Assembly: GCF_000745345.1 (NCBI RefSeq)
Contig: NZ_JQNR01000005.1
Span: 2,294,001 to 2,358,000, forward strand
Direction: 5' to 3'
DNA from: Actinacidiphila yeochonensis CN732
GTDB lineage: Bacteria; Actinomycetota; Actinomycetes; Streptomycetales; Streptomycetaceae
Length of the DNA stretch: 64,000 nucleotides
Made by a program: the position numbers and the translations under genes. This document shows positions 8,478 to 17,543 of this stretch, one piece after another. Below the pieces are notes generated by a model that was not told the DNA's origin, did not search any database, and saw only the letters and a list, made by a program, of their open reading frames with translations. Within the stretch, counting starts at the first letter, position 1. Each line of letters begins with the position of its first letter.

Positions 8478-9449
8478 ATGCGAGCGATTCAGGTTTCCGA
8501 AGTGGGCGGTCCCGAGGTGCTGCGACTGGTCGACATTGATCAACCGAAGCCCGGCCCGGGCCAGGCGGTCGTGGAGGTCGCCGCGTCCGGTGTCAACTTC
8601 CTCGACGTATACCACCGCCAGGGCCGGTACACCCTCCCGCTGCCCTTCACCCCGGGCACTGAGGGCGCCGGCACGGTCCTCGAGGTTGGACCCGGCGTCA
8701 CCCACGTCGCTGTGGGAGACCGGGTCGGCTGGGTGGAGATTCCCGGCACCTATGCCGAGCAGGCCGTCGTGGACTCCTCCCGGCTCGTGCCCCTGCCCGA
8801 CGGCGTCGACTTCGAGGCCGCCGCCGCCGCGCTGCTGCAGGGCATGACGGCGCACTACCTCGTCAAGGACGCCTACCCGGTCCAGCCAGGCGACACGGTG
8901 CTCGTGCACGCTGCTGCCGGCGGCATGGGGCTTGTGCTGACCCAGCTCATCACCCATCTCGGCGGCGTAGTGATCGGCACGACCTCGACACCGGAGAAGG
9001 CCCAGCTGGCGCGCCGCGCCGGGGCCGCCGAGGTGATCCTCTACTCTGCAGTGGACGATCTCGCGGCCGAGGTGAAGCGGCTCCATGGCGGCCAGGGCCT
9101 GCCAGTCGTCTTCGACGGCGTCGGCAAGGACACCTTCGATGCGAGCCTCGCCAGCCTGCGAACCCGCGGCCACCTGGTGCTCTTCGGCGCCGCGAGTGGT
9201 GCAGTGCCGCCCTTCGACCCTATCCGGCTCGCCCAGGGCGGTTCGCTGACCCTGATCCGGCCAAGCCTCGGGCACTTCATCGCCGATCGGTCCGAGCTGC
9301 TCCGGCGCGCCGCCGACGTGCTTGAATTGGTGCGCACCAAGGCGCTTGAGACCACCGTGACGGCCCGCTACCCGCTCGCCGAGGTCGCCCAAGCTCACCG
9401 CGATCTGGAGGCTCGGCGTACCACCGGCAAGCTGCTCGTCATCCCCTAG
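8478..9449 (+). CDS. NADPH:quinone oxidoreductase (zeta-crystallin-like MDR)
   Basis: 323-residue medium-chain dehydrogenase/reductase without the structural or catalytic zinc ligands, as in quinone oxidoreductases that pass one electron or a hydride from NADPH to quinones and enones. N-terminal GroES-like fold (SGVNFLDVYHRQGRY, PGTEGAGTVLEVGPGV), then a Rossmann domain with VLVHAAAGGMGLVLTQL as dinucleotide loop, then VVFDGVGKDTFDASL. The ribosome site AGGAGGGG sits just before ATG 8478. The stop codon's last base is the first base of the right 201-bp repeat, so the gene fills the interval between the repeats. It has no operon partners. Cytosolic; probably detoxifying. Confidence 0.9.
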   Translation: MRAIQVSEVGGPEVLRLVDIDQPKPGPGQAVVEVAASGVNFLDVYHRQGRYTLPLPFTPGTEGAGTVLEVGPGVTHVAVGDRVGWVEIPGTYAEQAVVDSSRLVPLPDGVDFEAAAAALLQGMTAHYLVKDAYPVQPGDTVLVHAAAGGMGLVLTQLITHLGGVVIGTTSTPEKAQLARRAGAAEVILYSAVDDLAAEVKRLHGGQGLPVVFDGVGKDTFDASLASLRTRGHLVLFGAASGAVPPFDPIRLAQGGSLTLIRPSLGHFIADRSELLRRAADVLELVRTKALETTVTARYPLAEVAQAHRDLEARRTTGKLLVIP

Positions 9450-9649
9450 GGCAACCGGCGGAATTGACTGACCTGCAGGAACGTGGCTTCCGTCAGGCGT
9501 CGATCCCGCGCAGCTGTGTCCGCGATACCGGGTGATGACCCCTAACGGGAGCCAGCTGCGGTGCGAGCGCAAGCAGAGCCGAAGAGCCGAGATGCCCGGC
9601 CGACCGTCGACTGCGTTTCGTCACCTGGGCAGGCCCATTCCGTCGGTGG
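9449..9649. repeat. 201-bp direct repeat, right copy
   Basis: Second copy, same orientation as 8168-8368 with one mismatch. Its left inverted end carries the mismatch (ACCGGCGG instead of ACCGACGG); the right end ATTCCGTCGGT is intact. Recombination between the two copies would delete the oxidoreductase gene and leave one repeat. Confidence 0.9.
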
Positions 9650-9674
9650 TACACCTTGGCGTCCGGTGCGGGGT

Positions 9675-9911
9675 ATGCCGGTCCGCTCCGCTCCGCCCAG
9701 TTCGGTCCTGACGATCAGTCAAGGACGGACCGGAGCGGCACAAGCCAGCGCCGTGGCCGAAGCGACCCCGGACGCGGCTGACGTGTCGGACACCGAACTG
9801 GCGCGCCGGATCGTCGAGGAGGAACAGGCCCGGCTGGGCATGACCGACGAGAGGCTCACGGCAACCGAGCACCTCGGGCCGGAACAGGCGGCGGGCGTGG
9901 CCGACGTCTGA
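9675..9911 (+). CDS. Small hypothetical protein
   Basis: About 78 residues if read from ATG 9675; a shorter start at GTG 9753 is also possible. The C-terminal 40 residues (VSDTELARRIVEEEQARLGM, DERLTATEHLGPEQAAGV) look like a soluble helical pair with normal codon bias, while the first 25 residues are low quality. A strong hairpin begins two bases after the stop, which supports a genuine gene end. No family recognised. It lies right of the mobile unit. Confidence 0.4.
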   Translation: MPVRSAPPSSVLTISQGRTGAAQASAVAEATPDAADVSDTELARRIVEEEQARLGMTDERLTATEHLGPEQAAGVADV

Positions 9912-9912
9912 C

Positions 9913-9958
9913 CGGCCGCGCCCGCCCGCCGGAACCGTCGGCGGAGGGGGCGCGGCCG
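9913..9958 (+). terminator. Hairpin after the small gene
   Basis: Perfect 11-bp stem CGGCCGCGCCC / GGGCGCGGCCG (9913-9923 and 9948-9958) with an inner CGCC/GGCG pairing. There is no T-run, so it would act as an actinobacterial-type terminator without U-tail. Confidence 0.55.
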
Positions 9959-10029
9959 TCGTGCTCCACCGGAGGCGCCGTCCGCACACCGAGGCGGTGT
10001 CGCTCTCCGCCGGCCGGCCGGGGGCCGCC

Positions 10030-11199
10030 CTACGCGGCGGGCGGCCGCAGCATCGGCTGGAAGGCGGAGCCCTCCTCGCCGGGGACCTGGGGCAGGAAGC
10101 CGTCGGAGACGGTACGGGCCGCGGTGGTGAGGAGGCGGTCCAGGACCTCCTGGTCGGTGGCCGGGGGGAGGCCGAGGGCCGCGAGGAGGCGGTCGCGGAC
10201 GCCGGGGTGGTCCGGATTGTCGTCGAGGTAGTCGGAGTTGAGGTCCGGGGGACGGAAACCGTCCAGGGCGTCGTGCCAGGACGGCAGGACGGCGACGAGG
10301 GTGAGCGCCTCGGCCAGGGACTCGGCGATCAGGGATGCCCGGCCCTCGGAGTCGGTGTAGAGGACGGGGCGGGGGCCGCCGGGGACGGCCGGGCCGCAGA
10401 GGTAGTGGGTGCCGCCCGCGCCGCACCCGGCCACAGGCTCCACCGGAAGGCCGTTGGGCAGGGCGATCGACTCGATCGGGTCGGTGCGGTCCAGGTCGAA
10501 CTCACCGTCGCCGGCCAGGTAGGACGCGGCCTCCGGATGCGCGGCGATCCCGCGGAGCAGCGCGTCCTCCGAAAGGGAGGCCGGGTTGAGGGCGGCCGCG
10601 ATCGCGGGGGTGAGGGGGTGTCCGGCGAGGACGTGGCGGACGGCGTCGAGGGGGACGGTGCGCTCGTAGTAGTCCTCGAAGTAGGCCTGGACGGCCTCGG
10701 GCGAGCGGTCGGTGAGGAGGTGGAAGAGGAAACCGGAGCCGTCCGGGTCCTCGCTGCCGGCGGGGAAGGCGAGGGACGAGCCGGTGCGCCAGGCGGTGTC
10801 GCCGGTCTCCCGCCACAGGCAGGCGGTGACCCGAGGGGCGTCGACGCCCTCGTCCCAGAAGGCGGGTTCGTCCAGCAGCGGGCGCAGCGCGGCGGGCACG
10901 TCGTCGATGACGCCGGGCCAGACCTGCTCGTCCTCCGTCGCGTACGGGCTCATCGCCGACTCGTGGTCGAAGCCGCGTATGAGCACACCGGCCGGGGTGA
11001 AGAGGACGGAGAAGTCGTCCCCCGAGCCGTTCTCCATCAGGGCCGCCTCCTGGCCGGGTCCCCAGTCGGCGTCGAAGACATAGCAGCAGAACTGCGGATC
11101 ACCGCCGACCGCGGCCTCGGTCGCGGCCAACGCGCGGAGATGTGCGCGGAGTTCGTCGGGGTCGGGGAGGAGGGCGGCGGTCTCGCGCACGGTGGTCAT
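10030..11199 (-). CDS. Hypothetical acidic protein, function unknown
   Basis: 389 residues from ATG 11199 (MTTVRETAALLPDPDELRAHL); the open frame runs slightly further upstream, but that part overlaps the intergenic gap. The protein is soluble, acidic and aromatic, with no signal peptide, no membrane segment and no nucleotide-binding loop. Stretches such as DPQFCCYVFDADWGPGQEAALMEN and GVLIRGFDHESAMSPYA are distinctive but I cannot assign them. It lies 57 bp downstream of the glycosyltransferase and on the same strand, so it may be co-transcribed with the polyketide block; no functional link is visible. Ribosome site is weak. Confidence 0.7.
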   Translation of the reverse strand: MTTVRETAALLPDPDELRAHLRALAATEAAVGGDPQFCCYVFDADWGPGQEAALMENGSGDDFSVLFTPAGVLIRGFDHESAMSPYATEDEQVWPGVIDDVPAALRPLLDEPAFWDEGVDAPRVTACLWRETGDTAWRTGSSLAFPAGSEDPDGSGFLFHLLTDRSPEAVQAYFEDYYERTVPLDAVRHVLAGHPLTPAIAAALNPASLSEDALLRGIAAHPEAASYLAGDGEFDLDRTDPIESIALPNGLPVEPVAGCGAGGTHYLCGPAVPGGPRPVLYTDSEGRASLIAESLAEALTLVAVLPSWHDALDGFRPPDLNSDYLDDNPDHPGVRDRLLAALGLPPATDQEVLDRLLTTAARTVSDGFLPQVPGEEGSAFQPMLRPPAA

Positions 11200-11255
11200 G
11201 GCGCCATGAAACCAGCCGCCCCCGACATCCCGGTCCGGCCGGCCGCCGCCACCGG

Positions 11256-12479
11256 TCACCTCATCGCCGCCACCCCCTCGGCCGTACCGACGGGTTCGCC
11301 CGCGACGGCCTGGCGGGCGGCCTGCCGGACGAGGGCGGCCGCGTGCTCGGGGAGGTGGCGTCCGAGGTGGAAGCGGCGCGCGGCGGCGGTCGTCGCGTCC
11401 CTGCGGGCGCGGTCGGTGAGCAGGTCGGCGCAGTGCCGGGCCAGGCCGTCGGCGGTGTCGGCGACGGCGAGGTGCTCACCGGGGACGACGTCGAGACCCT
11501 CGGCGCCGATCGTGGTGGAGACCACCGGCACGCCGTGCGCGAACGCCTCCAGGATCTTGACGCGGGTGCCGCTGCCGACGCGCAGCGGGACCACGACGAG
11601 GTCGGCGGCCGTCAGGTAGGGCGTCATGCTCGCGACCGTGCCGGTGACCTCGACGTGCGGGCCGGCCAGCGCGGCGACCTCCGGGGCGGACCGGCCCGCC
11701 AGGACGACGGTCGCGTTCGGCACCCGCTCCCGGACCAGTGGCAGGACCTCGCGGACCATCCACTCGGCGGCGTCCGCGTTGGGCGCCCAGTCGAAGGAGC
11801 CCTGGAAGAGGATGACCGCGCCGCCGGTGCGCGGCCGCTCCGGCGGGCGGGTCGCGGGGTAGGTGTTCGGCACCACCGCCGTCCGCCCCGCGCCCATCCG
11901 GACGGCGTCCCCGGCGCCGGCGACCACGGCCAGGTCCGCCTCCCGCGCCACCCGCCGGTGGACGCGGCCCCACCAGGTGATCGAGCGGCGCGCCTGGAGC
12001 CGCTGCCACGGTGTCAGCGGCACGCCCCACACGCCCCGGCCGAGCCGTTCCCAGCGGCGGATCAGCACGTCCTCGAAGTCGTCCACGTCGACGACGGTGC
12101 GGCCGGTGAACCGTCCGCGCAGCGGCAGCCAGGTGCGTTCGCGGCTGAACCACACCAGGTCGTAGCGGGTGCCGGTCGCCCAGTCGGGCAGGACGGGCGG
12201 GAGCGTGCGGCGCTGGTGCCGGGCGTAGGCGGCGGACGGCCCGTGCCCGGCGATCTCCAGGAGGGCGCGCGCCCCCGTGTACGGCGGTACCGGGGCGAGC
12301 CCGGCGCGGGTGAAGCGGGCGGCCTCCTCCGGCGGCAGCGAGGCGTCCGGTGACGTGAGGAACAGCGCGTCCACCGGGCCCAGTTCGGCGAGGGCTCCGG
12401 TGACCACGTCCATCCGCTGGACGGCGCCCCCGGCCGGGCGGCGGGGCAGGATGTCGGCTACGAACAGTGAACGGATCAT
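11256..12479 (-). CDS. GT4-family glycosyltransferase
   Basis: 407 residues, starting at ATG 12479 behind GGAGGG. A two-Rossmann GT-B enzyme: the N-terminal half begins RSLFVADILPRRPAGG, close to the Gly-rich acceptor loop of GT4 enzymes, and the C-terminal donor domain holds FQGSFDWAPNADAAEWM and GSGTRVKILEAFAHGVPVVS, where the family's E-x7-E nucleotide-sugar site lies. It should transfer a sugar from an NDP-sugar with retention. It follows the MATE gene by 11 bp in the same operon, so a role in decorating the polyketide product is likely. The sugar cannot be predicted; no NDP-sugar biosynthesis genes are nearby. Confidence 0.85.
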   Translation of the reverse strand: MIRSLFVADILPRRPAGGAVQRMDVVTGALAELGPVDALFLTSPDASLPPEEAARFTRAGLAPVPPYTGARALLEIAGHGPSAAYARHQRRTLPPVLPDWATGTRYDLVWFSRERTWLPLRGRFTGRTVVDVDDFEDVLIRRWERLGRGVWGVPLTPWQRLQARRSITWWGRVHRRVAREADLAVVAGAGDAVRMGAGRTAVVPNTYPATRPPERPRTGGAVILFQGSFDWAPNADAAEWMVREVLPLVRERVPNATVVLAGRSAPEVAALAGPHVEVTGTVASMTPYLTAADLVVVPLRVGSGTRVKILEAFAHGVPVVSTTIGAEGLDVVPGEHLAVADTADGLARHCADLLTDRARRDATTAAARRFHLGRHLPEHAAALVRQAARQAVAGEPVGTAEGVAAMR

Positions 12480-12490
12480 CGGTTTCCCTC

Positions 12491-13870
12491 CTACCGGCTG
12501 CCCGCGCCATCCGGCTGGGCGGCCTGCTCGGTACGGCTTCGCGGCCCGGCTCGTGACGCGGCGACCGTCTGCCAGGTGGCCAGCAGGGTGTAGGCCAGCC
12601 CAGCGGACCAGCCGATCACCACCGCCCACATGACGCCGTCGACCCCCCACGCGTGGGCCAGCGCGTAGGAGAGCGGCAGCATGACCACGCCCAGCGACAT
12701 CACCGTGGAGACCAGCGGCACGACGGCGCGGGCGATGCCGTTGAACCAGCCGTGCAGCACGATCATCAGGGAGTAGCACAGGAAGAACGGTGCCGTGATG
12801 AGGATGTACCGCTCGGTCACCATGCGGGTCTGCGCGTTGCCGGAGAACAGCGCGGCGACCGGCCCGCGTCCGGCGAGCAGCAGCAGCGACACCGCCGCGG
12901 TGAGCGTGGTGCCCAGCCACACGGTGCGGCGGACCCCCTCGCGGACCCGGTCGGCCAGGCCGGCTCCGGTGTTCTGCGCGGTGAACACCATCAGCGCGCC
13001 GGACAGGCTGAGGAACAGCGCGGTGGTCAGCAGCTCCAGCCGGGTGACGACGGTCAGCGCCGCGACGGCCCCCGCGCCGAACGGCGCGATGATCCACACC
13101 AGCACCAGGATGCCGACGCCGGTCAGCAGGTACTGCAGGGCCATCGGGGCGCCGATCCGCAGGCCGCGCCGGACCTCGTCGCGCACGGTGGCGGCCGTCA
13201 CGGCGACCGCCCCGGGCGGCCGCCGCCGCTGCTCGCGGACCAGGCGGACGAGGCCGGCCGCCGCCGCCACGGCGTTGGCGGCCGGCACGGCCAGCGCCGC
13301 GCCCTCGATGCCGAGCCGCCAGACGCCCACGAACAGCCAGGCGAACAGCGCGTTCAGCACGCTGGAGGTGATCAGCAGGACGGTGGAGCGGCGGGCGTCG
13401 CCGCGACCGTTCAGCACCGCGCACACCGCCCCCAGCGCGTAGATCGCGAGCATGCCGGAGCACAGCGTCACGACGAACGTACGGGCCTCGCCGGCCACCG
13501 CGCCGGTCACCCCGGTCAGCGCCAGCAGCGGCCCGGCGACCAGCACCGCGGCCACGGCGCAGAGCGCCGACCAGGCCGCGGTGCAGAACGCGAGCGCCAG
13601 CAGTGCGCTGGGATCGTCGCGCCGCCCGGCTCCGGCAAGGTGGCCGAGCCGTACCGAGAACGCGCCGGAGACGCCGGTGAACAGCGAGCTGAGGATCGTG
13701 TACAGCGGCTGCCCGGCGCCCATCGCCGCGAGCCCGGTGACACCCACGTACCGGCCGACGACCGCGCTGTCGATCAGCAGGTAGCCCTGCTGGAGCAGGG
13801 CGGCCAGGGCCAGCGGGGCCGCGATACCGACGATGCCCGTCAGCACCGGGCCCCGCGTGAGGTCCGGCAC
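12491..13870 (-). CDS. MATE-family multidrug/metabolite exporter
   Basis: 459 residues with about twelve membrane helices in two matching halves, the fold of sodium- or proton-driven MATE antiporters. It opens LTRGPVLTGIVGIAAPLALAALLQQGY, with DSAVVGRYVGVTGLAAMGAGQP as the first family motif; the second half repeats the pattern at GLRIGAPMALQYLLTGVG. It starts at GTG 13870, one base after the polyketide synthase TGA, so the two are translationally coupled. In this setting it probably exports the product or protects the producer. Confidence 0.9.
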   Translation of the reverse strand: MPDLTRGPVLTGIVGIAAPLALAALLQQGYLLIDSAVVGRYVGVTGLAAMGAGQPLYTILSSLFTGVSGAFSVRLGHLAGAGRRDDPSALLALAFCTAAWSALCAVAAVLVAGPLLALTGVTGAVAGEARTFVVTLCSGMLAIYALGAVCAVLNGRGDARRSTVLLITSSVLNALFAWLFVGVWRLGIEGAALAVPAANAVAAAAGLVRLVREQRRRPPGAVAVTAATVRDEVRRGLRIGAPMALQYLLTGVGILVLVWIIAPFGAGAVAALTVVTRLELLTTALFLSLSGALMVFTAQNTGAGLADRVREGVRRTVWLGTTLTAAVSLLLLAGRGPVAALFSGNAQTRMVTERYILITAPFFLCYSLMIVLHGWFNGIARAVVPLVSTVMSLGVVMLPLSYALAHAWGVDGVMWAVVIGWSAGLAYTLLATWQTVAASRAGPRSRTEQAAQPDGAGSR

Positions 13871-13871
13871 G

Positions 13872-16800
13872 TCAGTTCCCGGGCGTGGCGAGCAGCTCGT
13901 CGAGCCACGCGTCGTCGTCGCCCAGTTCGTCGGTGCCGGCAGCGCCGTCCGCGCCGTCCGCGTCGTACTTCTTCTCGATGAGCCGGGCGAGCGCGGTCAC
14001 GGTCCGCTCGGCCAGCAGGTCGAAGGTGTCGAACTGCTGGCCCAGGCAGGCGGAGATGCTGTTTCCGACGGTCAGCGCCATGATCGAGTCGCCGCCCAGG
14101 TCCCGGAAGTCGGCGTCCACGTCGATCGTCGGGTGGCCGAGGGCGTACGCGATGCAGCGCGCCACCAGCCGTTCCCGTTCGGTGTAGTCGCCGTCCGACC
14201 GCCCGGTGAGCACCACCTCGGTGGACTCGACGGTCTCGCGCACCCGGGCGATGTTGTGCTTGTTCCGCTCCGCGAGCGCCGCCATCCCCGCGTCGATCTT
14301 GGCCGCGAGGTCCGGGGTGAGGGCGAGGGTGTACGTCGGCAGGATGCTCATCAGCTCGTTGCCGTAGTTGATCCCGCCGGCGAAGAAGCCCGACCGGTCG
14401 CCGCGCAGCGCCGCGTCGATCAGGCCGAGGCCGGTGCGGGTGCGCAGCGACAGGAAGGCCATGTCCTCGTGGGTGCCGGTGGCCAGCGCCATGCCGACCT
14501 CCCGCCAGGACACCCAGTTGACGCTGACCACGCGGTGCTCCGGCGTGTTGAGGGTGCGGGCCAGGTGGTCCACGTAGCTGTTCGCCGCCGCGTAGTCCGC
14601 CTGCCCGAGCGACGGGAAGACCGACGCCACCGAGGACATGTGCAGGACGAAGTCGGGCCGGTCGTCCCGGGTGAGGTGGTGCAGCAGGAACGCGCCGTGC
14701 AGCTTCGGCCGGACGATGTAGGCGGCTCGGGCGATCTCCTGGTGCGCGACGAGGTTCTCGCCGGGCACGCCGGCGGAGTGCACGATGCCGTCCACCCGGC
14801 CGTGCGCTGCGCGGATACCGGCCAGCACCGCCGCCAGGTCGTCCTCGTCGGCGACGTCGGCGGCCACCGGGTGCACGGTGGCGCCGAGCGCCGCGATCTC
14901 GCGGACCGCCGTGACCCGCGCGGCGGCCGGGTGCTGCGGGTCGGCGGCGACCGCGTCCCACTCGGCCTCGGGCGGCAGCGCGGTGCGGCCGAGCAGGTAG
15001 AGGTGGATGCCGGGGGTGCGGGCGGCGAAGTGCCGGGCCGTCTCCAGGCCGATGCCGCCGAGACCGCCGGTGATCAGGTAGGCGCCGCCGGGCCGCAGGT
15101 ACTCGTCACGGACCGCCGGGACCTCGGCCAGCTCGGCGAAGGTCTCCTGGTACTTGTCCCTGCCGCGCAGCGCGTACACGCCGCTCTGCGAGGCGAGGAC
15201 CTCCTCCCGCAGCAGCTCGGCCGGCACCGCGTCGTCGACGTCGAGCAGCCGGACGGTCGTGTACGGGTACTCCCGGGCGACCGCCTTGGCCAGTCCGGCG
15301 AGCGAGGCGTTTTCGACGACCACGCCGGACTCGCCGGGCACGACCGCCAGCGCCCGCCGGGTCAGCACCACGAGGTCGAGCGCCGCGCCCGCGTGCATCA
15401 GCGCCTTCGCCAGCCGGAAGAGGCCGATCAGGTGCTCGTCGACGCGCCGCTCCAGCTCCGCGGCGTCGGCGGCCGGGGCGTCCTCGAAGGCGGGCGCGTA
15501 GACCAGGTGGGTGTACTCCTCGTCGACGAGCTCCTCCGCGAGCTCCTCGGCGAGCCGGTCCTGGTCGGGGCCGGCGCCGTCAGGGGTGCGCAGCACCGCG
15601 TCCGGCGGCAGGGCGGCGGCCACGGCGGCCGACGAGGCCGGGCCCACCAGCGCCATGACCTTGGCCGGTGCCTCGCCGAAGGCCGCGAGCGGGGCCGGCG
15701 TGAACCGCACCTCGTGGGTCAGCGGGTGCTCGACCCGCGGCGCGGCCAGCGCGAACCGGTCGCGCCAGCTCTCGGGGAAGTCGATCCAGGCGCGGGTCTC
15801 GTCGAACTCGTACGGCGGCAGGTGCACGGTCCTCGGCCGGTGGTCGCCGTGGTCGCCGTACAGCGCGCCCAGGTCGAGCGGGGAGCCGCCGACCCAGTCG
15901 CGGGCGGCCTCGGTGCCGGCGGCGTCCGGCACCTCGCCGGCCTCGGTCGCCGCGAGCGCCGCCCGCAGCCCGGCCAGGTCGGCCACGGAGTAGGCGAGCC
16001 GGTGCTCGTGTCCGGCGCGGGAGATGTTCGACGTCCAGCACACGTCGCGGATGCTCCCGGTGATCCGGCCGCCGTCGATCGCCTCGCGGTAGGCGGTGAC
16101 CAGCCGGCCGAGCGACGCGGGGGTCCGCGCGCTGAGCGTGAACAGCCAGGGCTTCCGGCCCACCCCGGCCGGCGCCGCTTCCGGTGCCGGTTGCGAATCC
16201 GTGCCCGCTGCCGGTTCCGTCGCCGGCTCCGGGACGAACTCCTCCAGTACGACGTGGGCGTTGGTCCCGCCGAGGCCGAACGCGCTGACCCCGGCGCGGC
16301 GGGGGCTGTCCCCCTCCGGCCACTCGCGCGCCTCCAGCGGCACGTACACCGGGCCGTTCTCCAGGTCGAGCGCCGGGTTCGGCCGCTCGTAGTTGGCCAG
16401 CGGCGGGATCACGCCGTGCCGCAGCGCGAGCGCGGCCTTGATCACGCCCATCACGCCCGAACCCTCGAAGAGGTGGCCGATGTTGGCCTTCACCGTGCCG
16501 ACCGCGCAGAACCGCCGGTCGTCGGTCCGGGCGGCGAACGCCCGCCGCAGCCCCTCGAACTCGATCGGGTCGCCGACCTTGGTGGCGGTGCCGTGCACCT
16601 CGAAGTAGCCGATGGTGCGGGGGTCGACGTCCGCGTTCCGCCACGCGGCCTCCAGCAGCTCCGCCTGGGACTGCGAGTCCGGCGCGGTCATCATCTCGGA
16701 CCGGCCGTCGTGGTTGACCGCGCTGCCCTTGACGACGGCGTAGACCTGGTCGCCGTCGGCCAGCGCCCGGTCCAGCCGCTTGAGCACGACCGCCCCGGAG

Positions 16801-17543
16801 CCCTCGCCGAAGCCGGTGCCGTCCGCGCTCTCGTCGAACGTACGGGTCACGCCGTCGGACGACTCGATGCCGATCCGGGTGTGCGGGTGCTGCAGCGGCG
16901 CCAGCACCACCCGGGTGCCGGCCACCACGGCCATCTCGCAGTCGCCCAGCAGCAGCGCGGACCTGGCCTGGTGCAGCGCCAGCAGCGAGGCCGAGCAGGC
17001 GCTGTCGACCACCATGCTGGGGCCGTGCAGGTCGAACAGGTACGACACCCGGTTGGCCAGCATGGTGACGATGTTGCCGGTGATGCCCAGCTGCGCCAGC
17101 GCGGGATCGACGCGGCAGAAGTACTCCATGTACGACACGCCGGGGTTGCCGGCGTAGCCGATGTAGACGCCGGTGCGGCTGCCGGCCAGCCGGTCGCCGG
17201 TGTATCCGGCGTCCTCCAGGGCGCGGTACATCGTGCGCAGCACCAGCCGCTGGTGCGGGTCGGTGACGGCGGCCTGCTTCGGGGTCATACCGAAGAACGC
17301 GTGGTCGAACTGGTCCACCCGGTCCAGGAAGCTGCCGTTGTGGAAGGTGAGGCTGCCCTCGGTGTCCGGCACCAGTGCCGCGTCCTGGTAGTACCGCAGG
17401 TACTCCTCGATGTCCTCGCGCCGCCGCGCCGGGAACGGCCGGGTGAGGCTGCGGCCGGTGCGCACGACGTCCCAGAACGCGTGCTGGTCGGGGGCGTCCG
17501 GCACTTCGACGGACAGTCCGACGATGGCGATGTCCGTGGTCAT
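13872..17543 (-). CDS. AT-less polyketide synthase, KS-KR-ACP
   Basis: 1223 residues, one module. Ketosynthase at about 3-430: active Cys183 in DSACSAS, first His in VHGTATKVGDP (usually HGTGT), second His in KANIGHLFEGSG. A linker with the post-AT style motif HLPPYEFDETRAWI follows, but no acyltransferase. Ketoreductase at about 690-1010: nucleotide loop GGLGGIG near 826-832, catalytic Ser in MSSVAS and Tyr984 in ADYAAAN; neither the LDD nor the W stereo-marker is present. ACP at about 1110-1195 with Ser1153 in GGDSIMAL. There is no DH, ER or thioesterase. Start ATG 17543 overlaps the AT stop (ATGA) behind GGAGGAG. It needs malonyl loaded in trans, and might act iteratively. Confidence 0.92.
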   Translation of the reverse strand: MTTDIAIVGLSVEVPDAPDQHAFWDVVRTGRSLTRPFPARRREDIEEYLRYYQDAALVPDTEGSLTFHNGSFLDRVDQFDHAFFGMTPKQAAVTDPHQRLVLRTMYRALEDAGYTGDRLAGSRTGVYIGYAGNPGVSYMEYFCRVDPALAQLGITGNIVTMLANRVSYLFDLHGPSMVVDSACSASLLALHQARSALLLGDCEMAVVAGTRVVLAPLQHPHTRIGIESSDGVTRTFDESADGTGFGEGSGAVVLKRLDRALADGDQVYAVVKGSAVNHDGRSEMMTAPDSQSQAELLEAAWRNADVDPRTIGYFEVHGTATKVGDPIEFEGLRRAFAARTDDRRFCAVGTVKANIGHLFEGSGVMGVIKAALALRHGVIPPLANYERPNPALDLENGPVYVPLEAREWPEGDSPRRAGVSAFGLGGTNAHVVLEEFVPEPATEPAAGTDSQPAPEAAPAGVGRKPWLFTLSARTPASLGRLVTAYREAIDGGRITGSIRDVCWTSNISRAGHEHRLAYSVADLAGLRAALAATEAGEVPDAAGTEAARDWVGGSPLDLGALYGDHGDHRPRTVHLPPYEFDETRAWIDFPESWRDRFALAAPRVEHPLTHEVRFTPAPLAAFGEAPAKVMALVGPASSAAVAAALPPDAVLRTPDGAGPDQDRLAEELAEELVDEEYTHLVYAPAFEDAPAADAAELERRVDEHLIGLFRLAKALMHAGAALDLVVLTRRALAVVPGESGVVVENASLAGLAKAVAREYPYTTVRLLDVDDAVPAELLREEVLASQSGVYALRGRDKYQETFAELAEVPAVRDEYLRPGGAYLITGGLGGIGLETARHFAARTPGIHLYLLGRTALPPEAEWDAVAADPQHPAAARVTAVREIAALGATVHPVAADVADEDDLAAVLAGIRAAHGRVDGIVHSAGVPGENLVAHQEIARAAYIVRPKLHGAFLLHHLTRDDRPDFVLHMSSVASVFPSLGQADYAAANSYVDHLARTLNTPEHRVVSVNWVSWREVGMALATGTHEDMAFLSLRTRTGLGLIDAALRGDRSGFFAGGINYGNELMSILPTYTLALTPDLAAKIDAGMAALAERNKHNIARVRETVESTEVVLTGRSDGDYTERERLVARCIAYALGHPTIDVDADFRDLGGDSIMALTVGNSISACLGQQFDTFDLLAERTVTALARLIEKKYDADGADGAAGTDELGDDDAWLDELLATPGN

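Larger units (their letters stand above)
8161..9659. mobile_element. Candidate composite mobile unit carrying a quinone oxidoreductase gene
   Basis: Two 201-bp direct repeats (8168-8368 and 9449-9649) enclose one gene. Immediately outside both of them stands the same 9-mer, ACACCTTGG, at 8161-8169 and 9651-9659, as expected for a target-site duplication; the bases beyond it differ on the two sides. The unit between the duplications is 1481 bp. No transposase gene is present, so movement would need a transposase supplied elsewhere. The inference of a single transposition event rests on the 9-mer plus the repeat symmetry. Confidence 0.6.
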
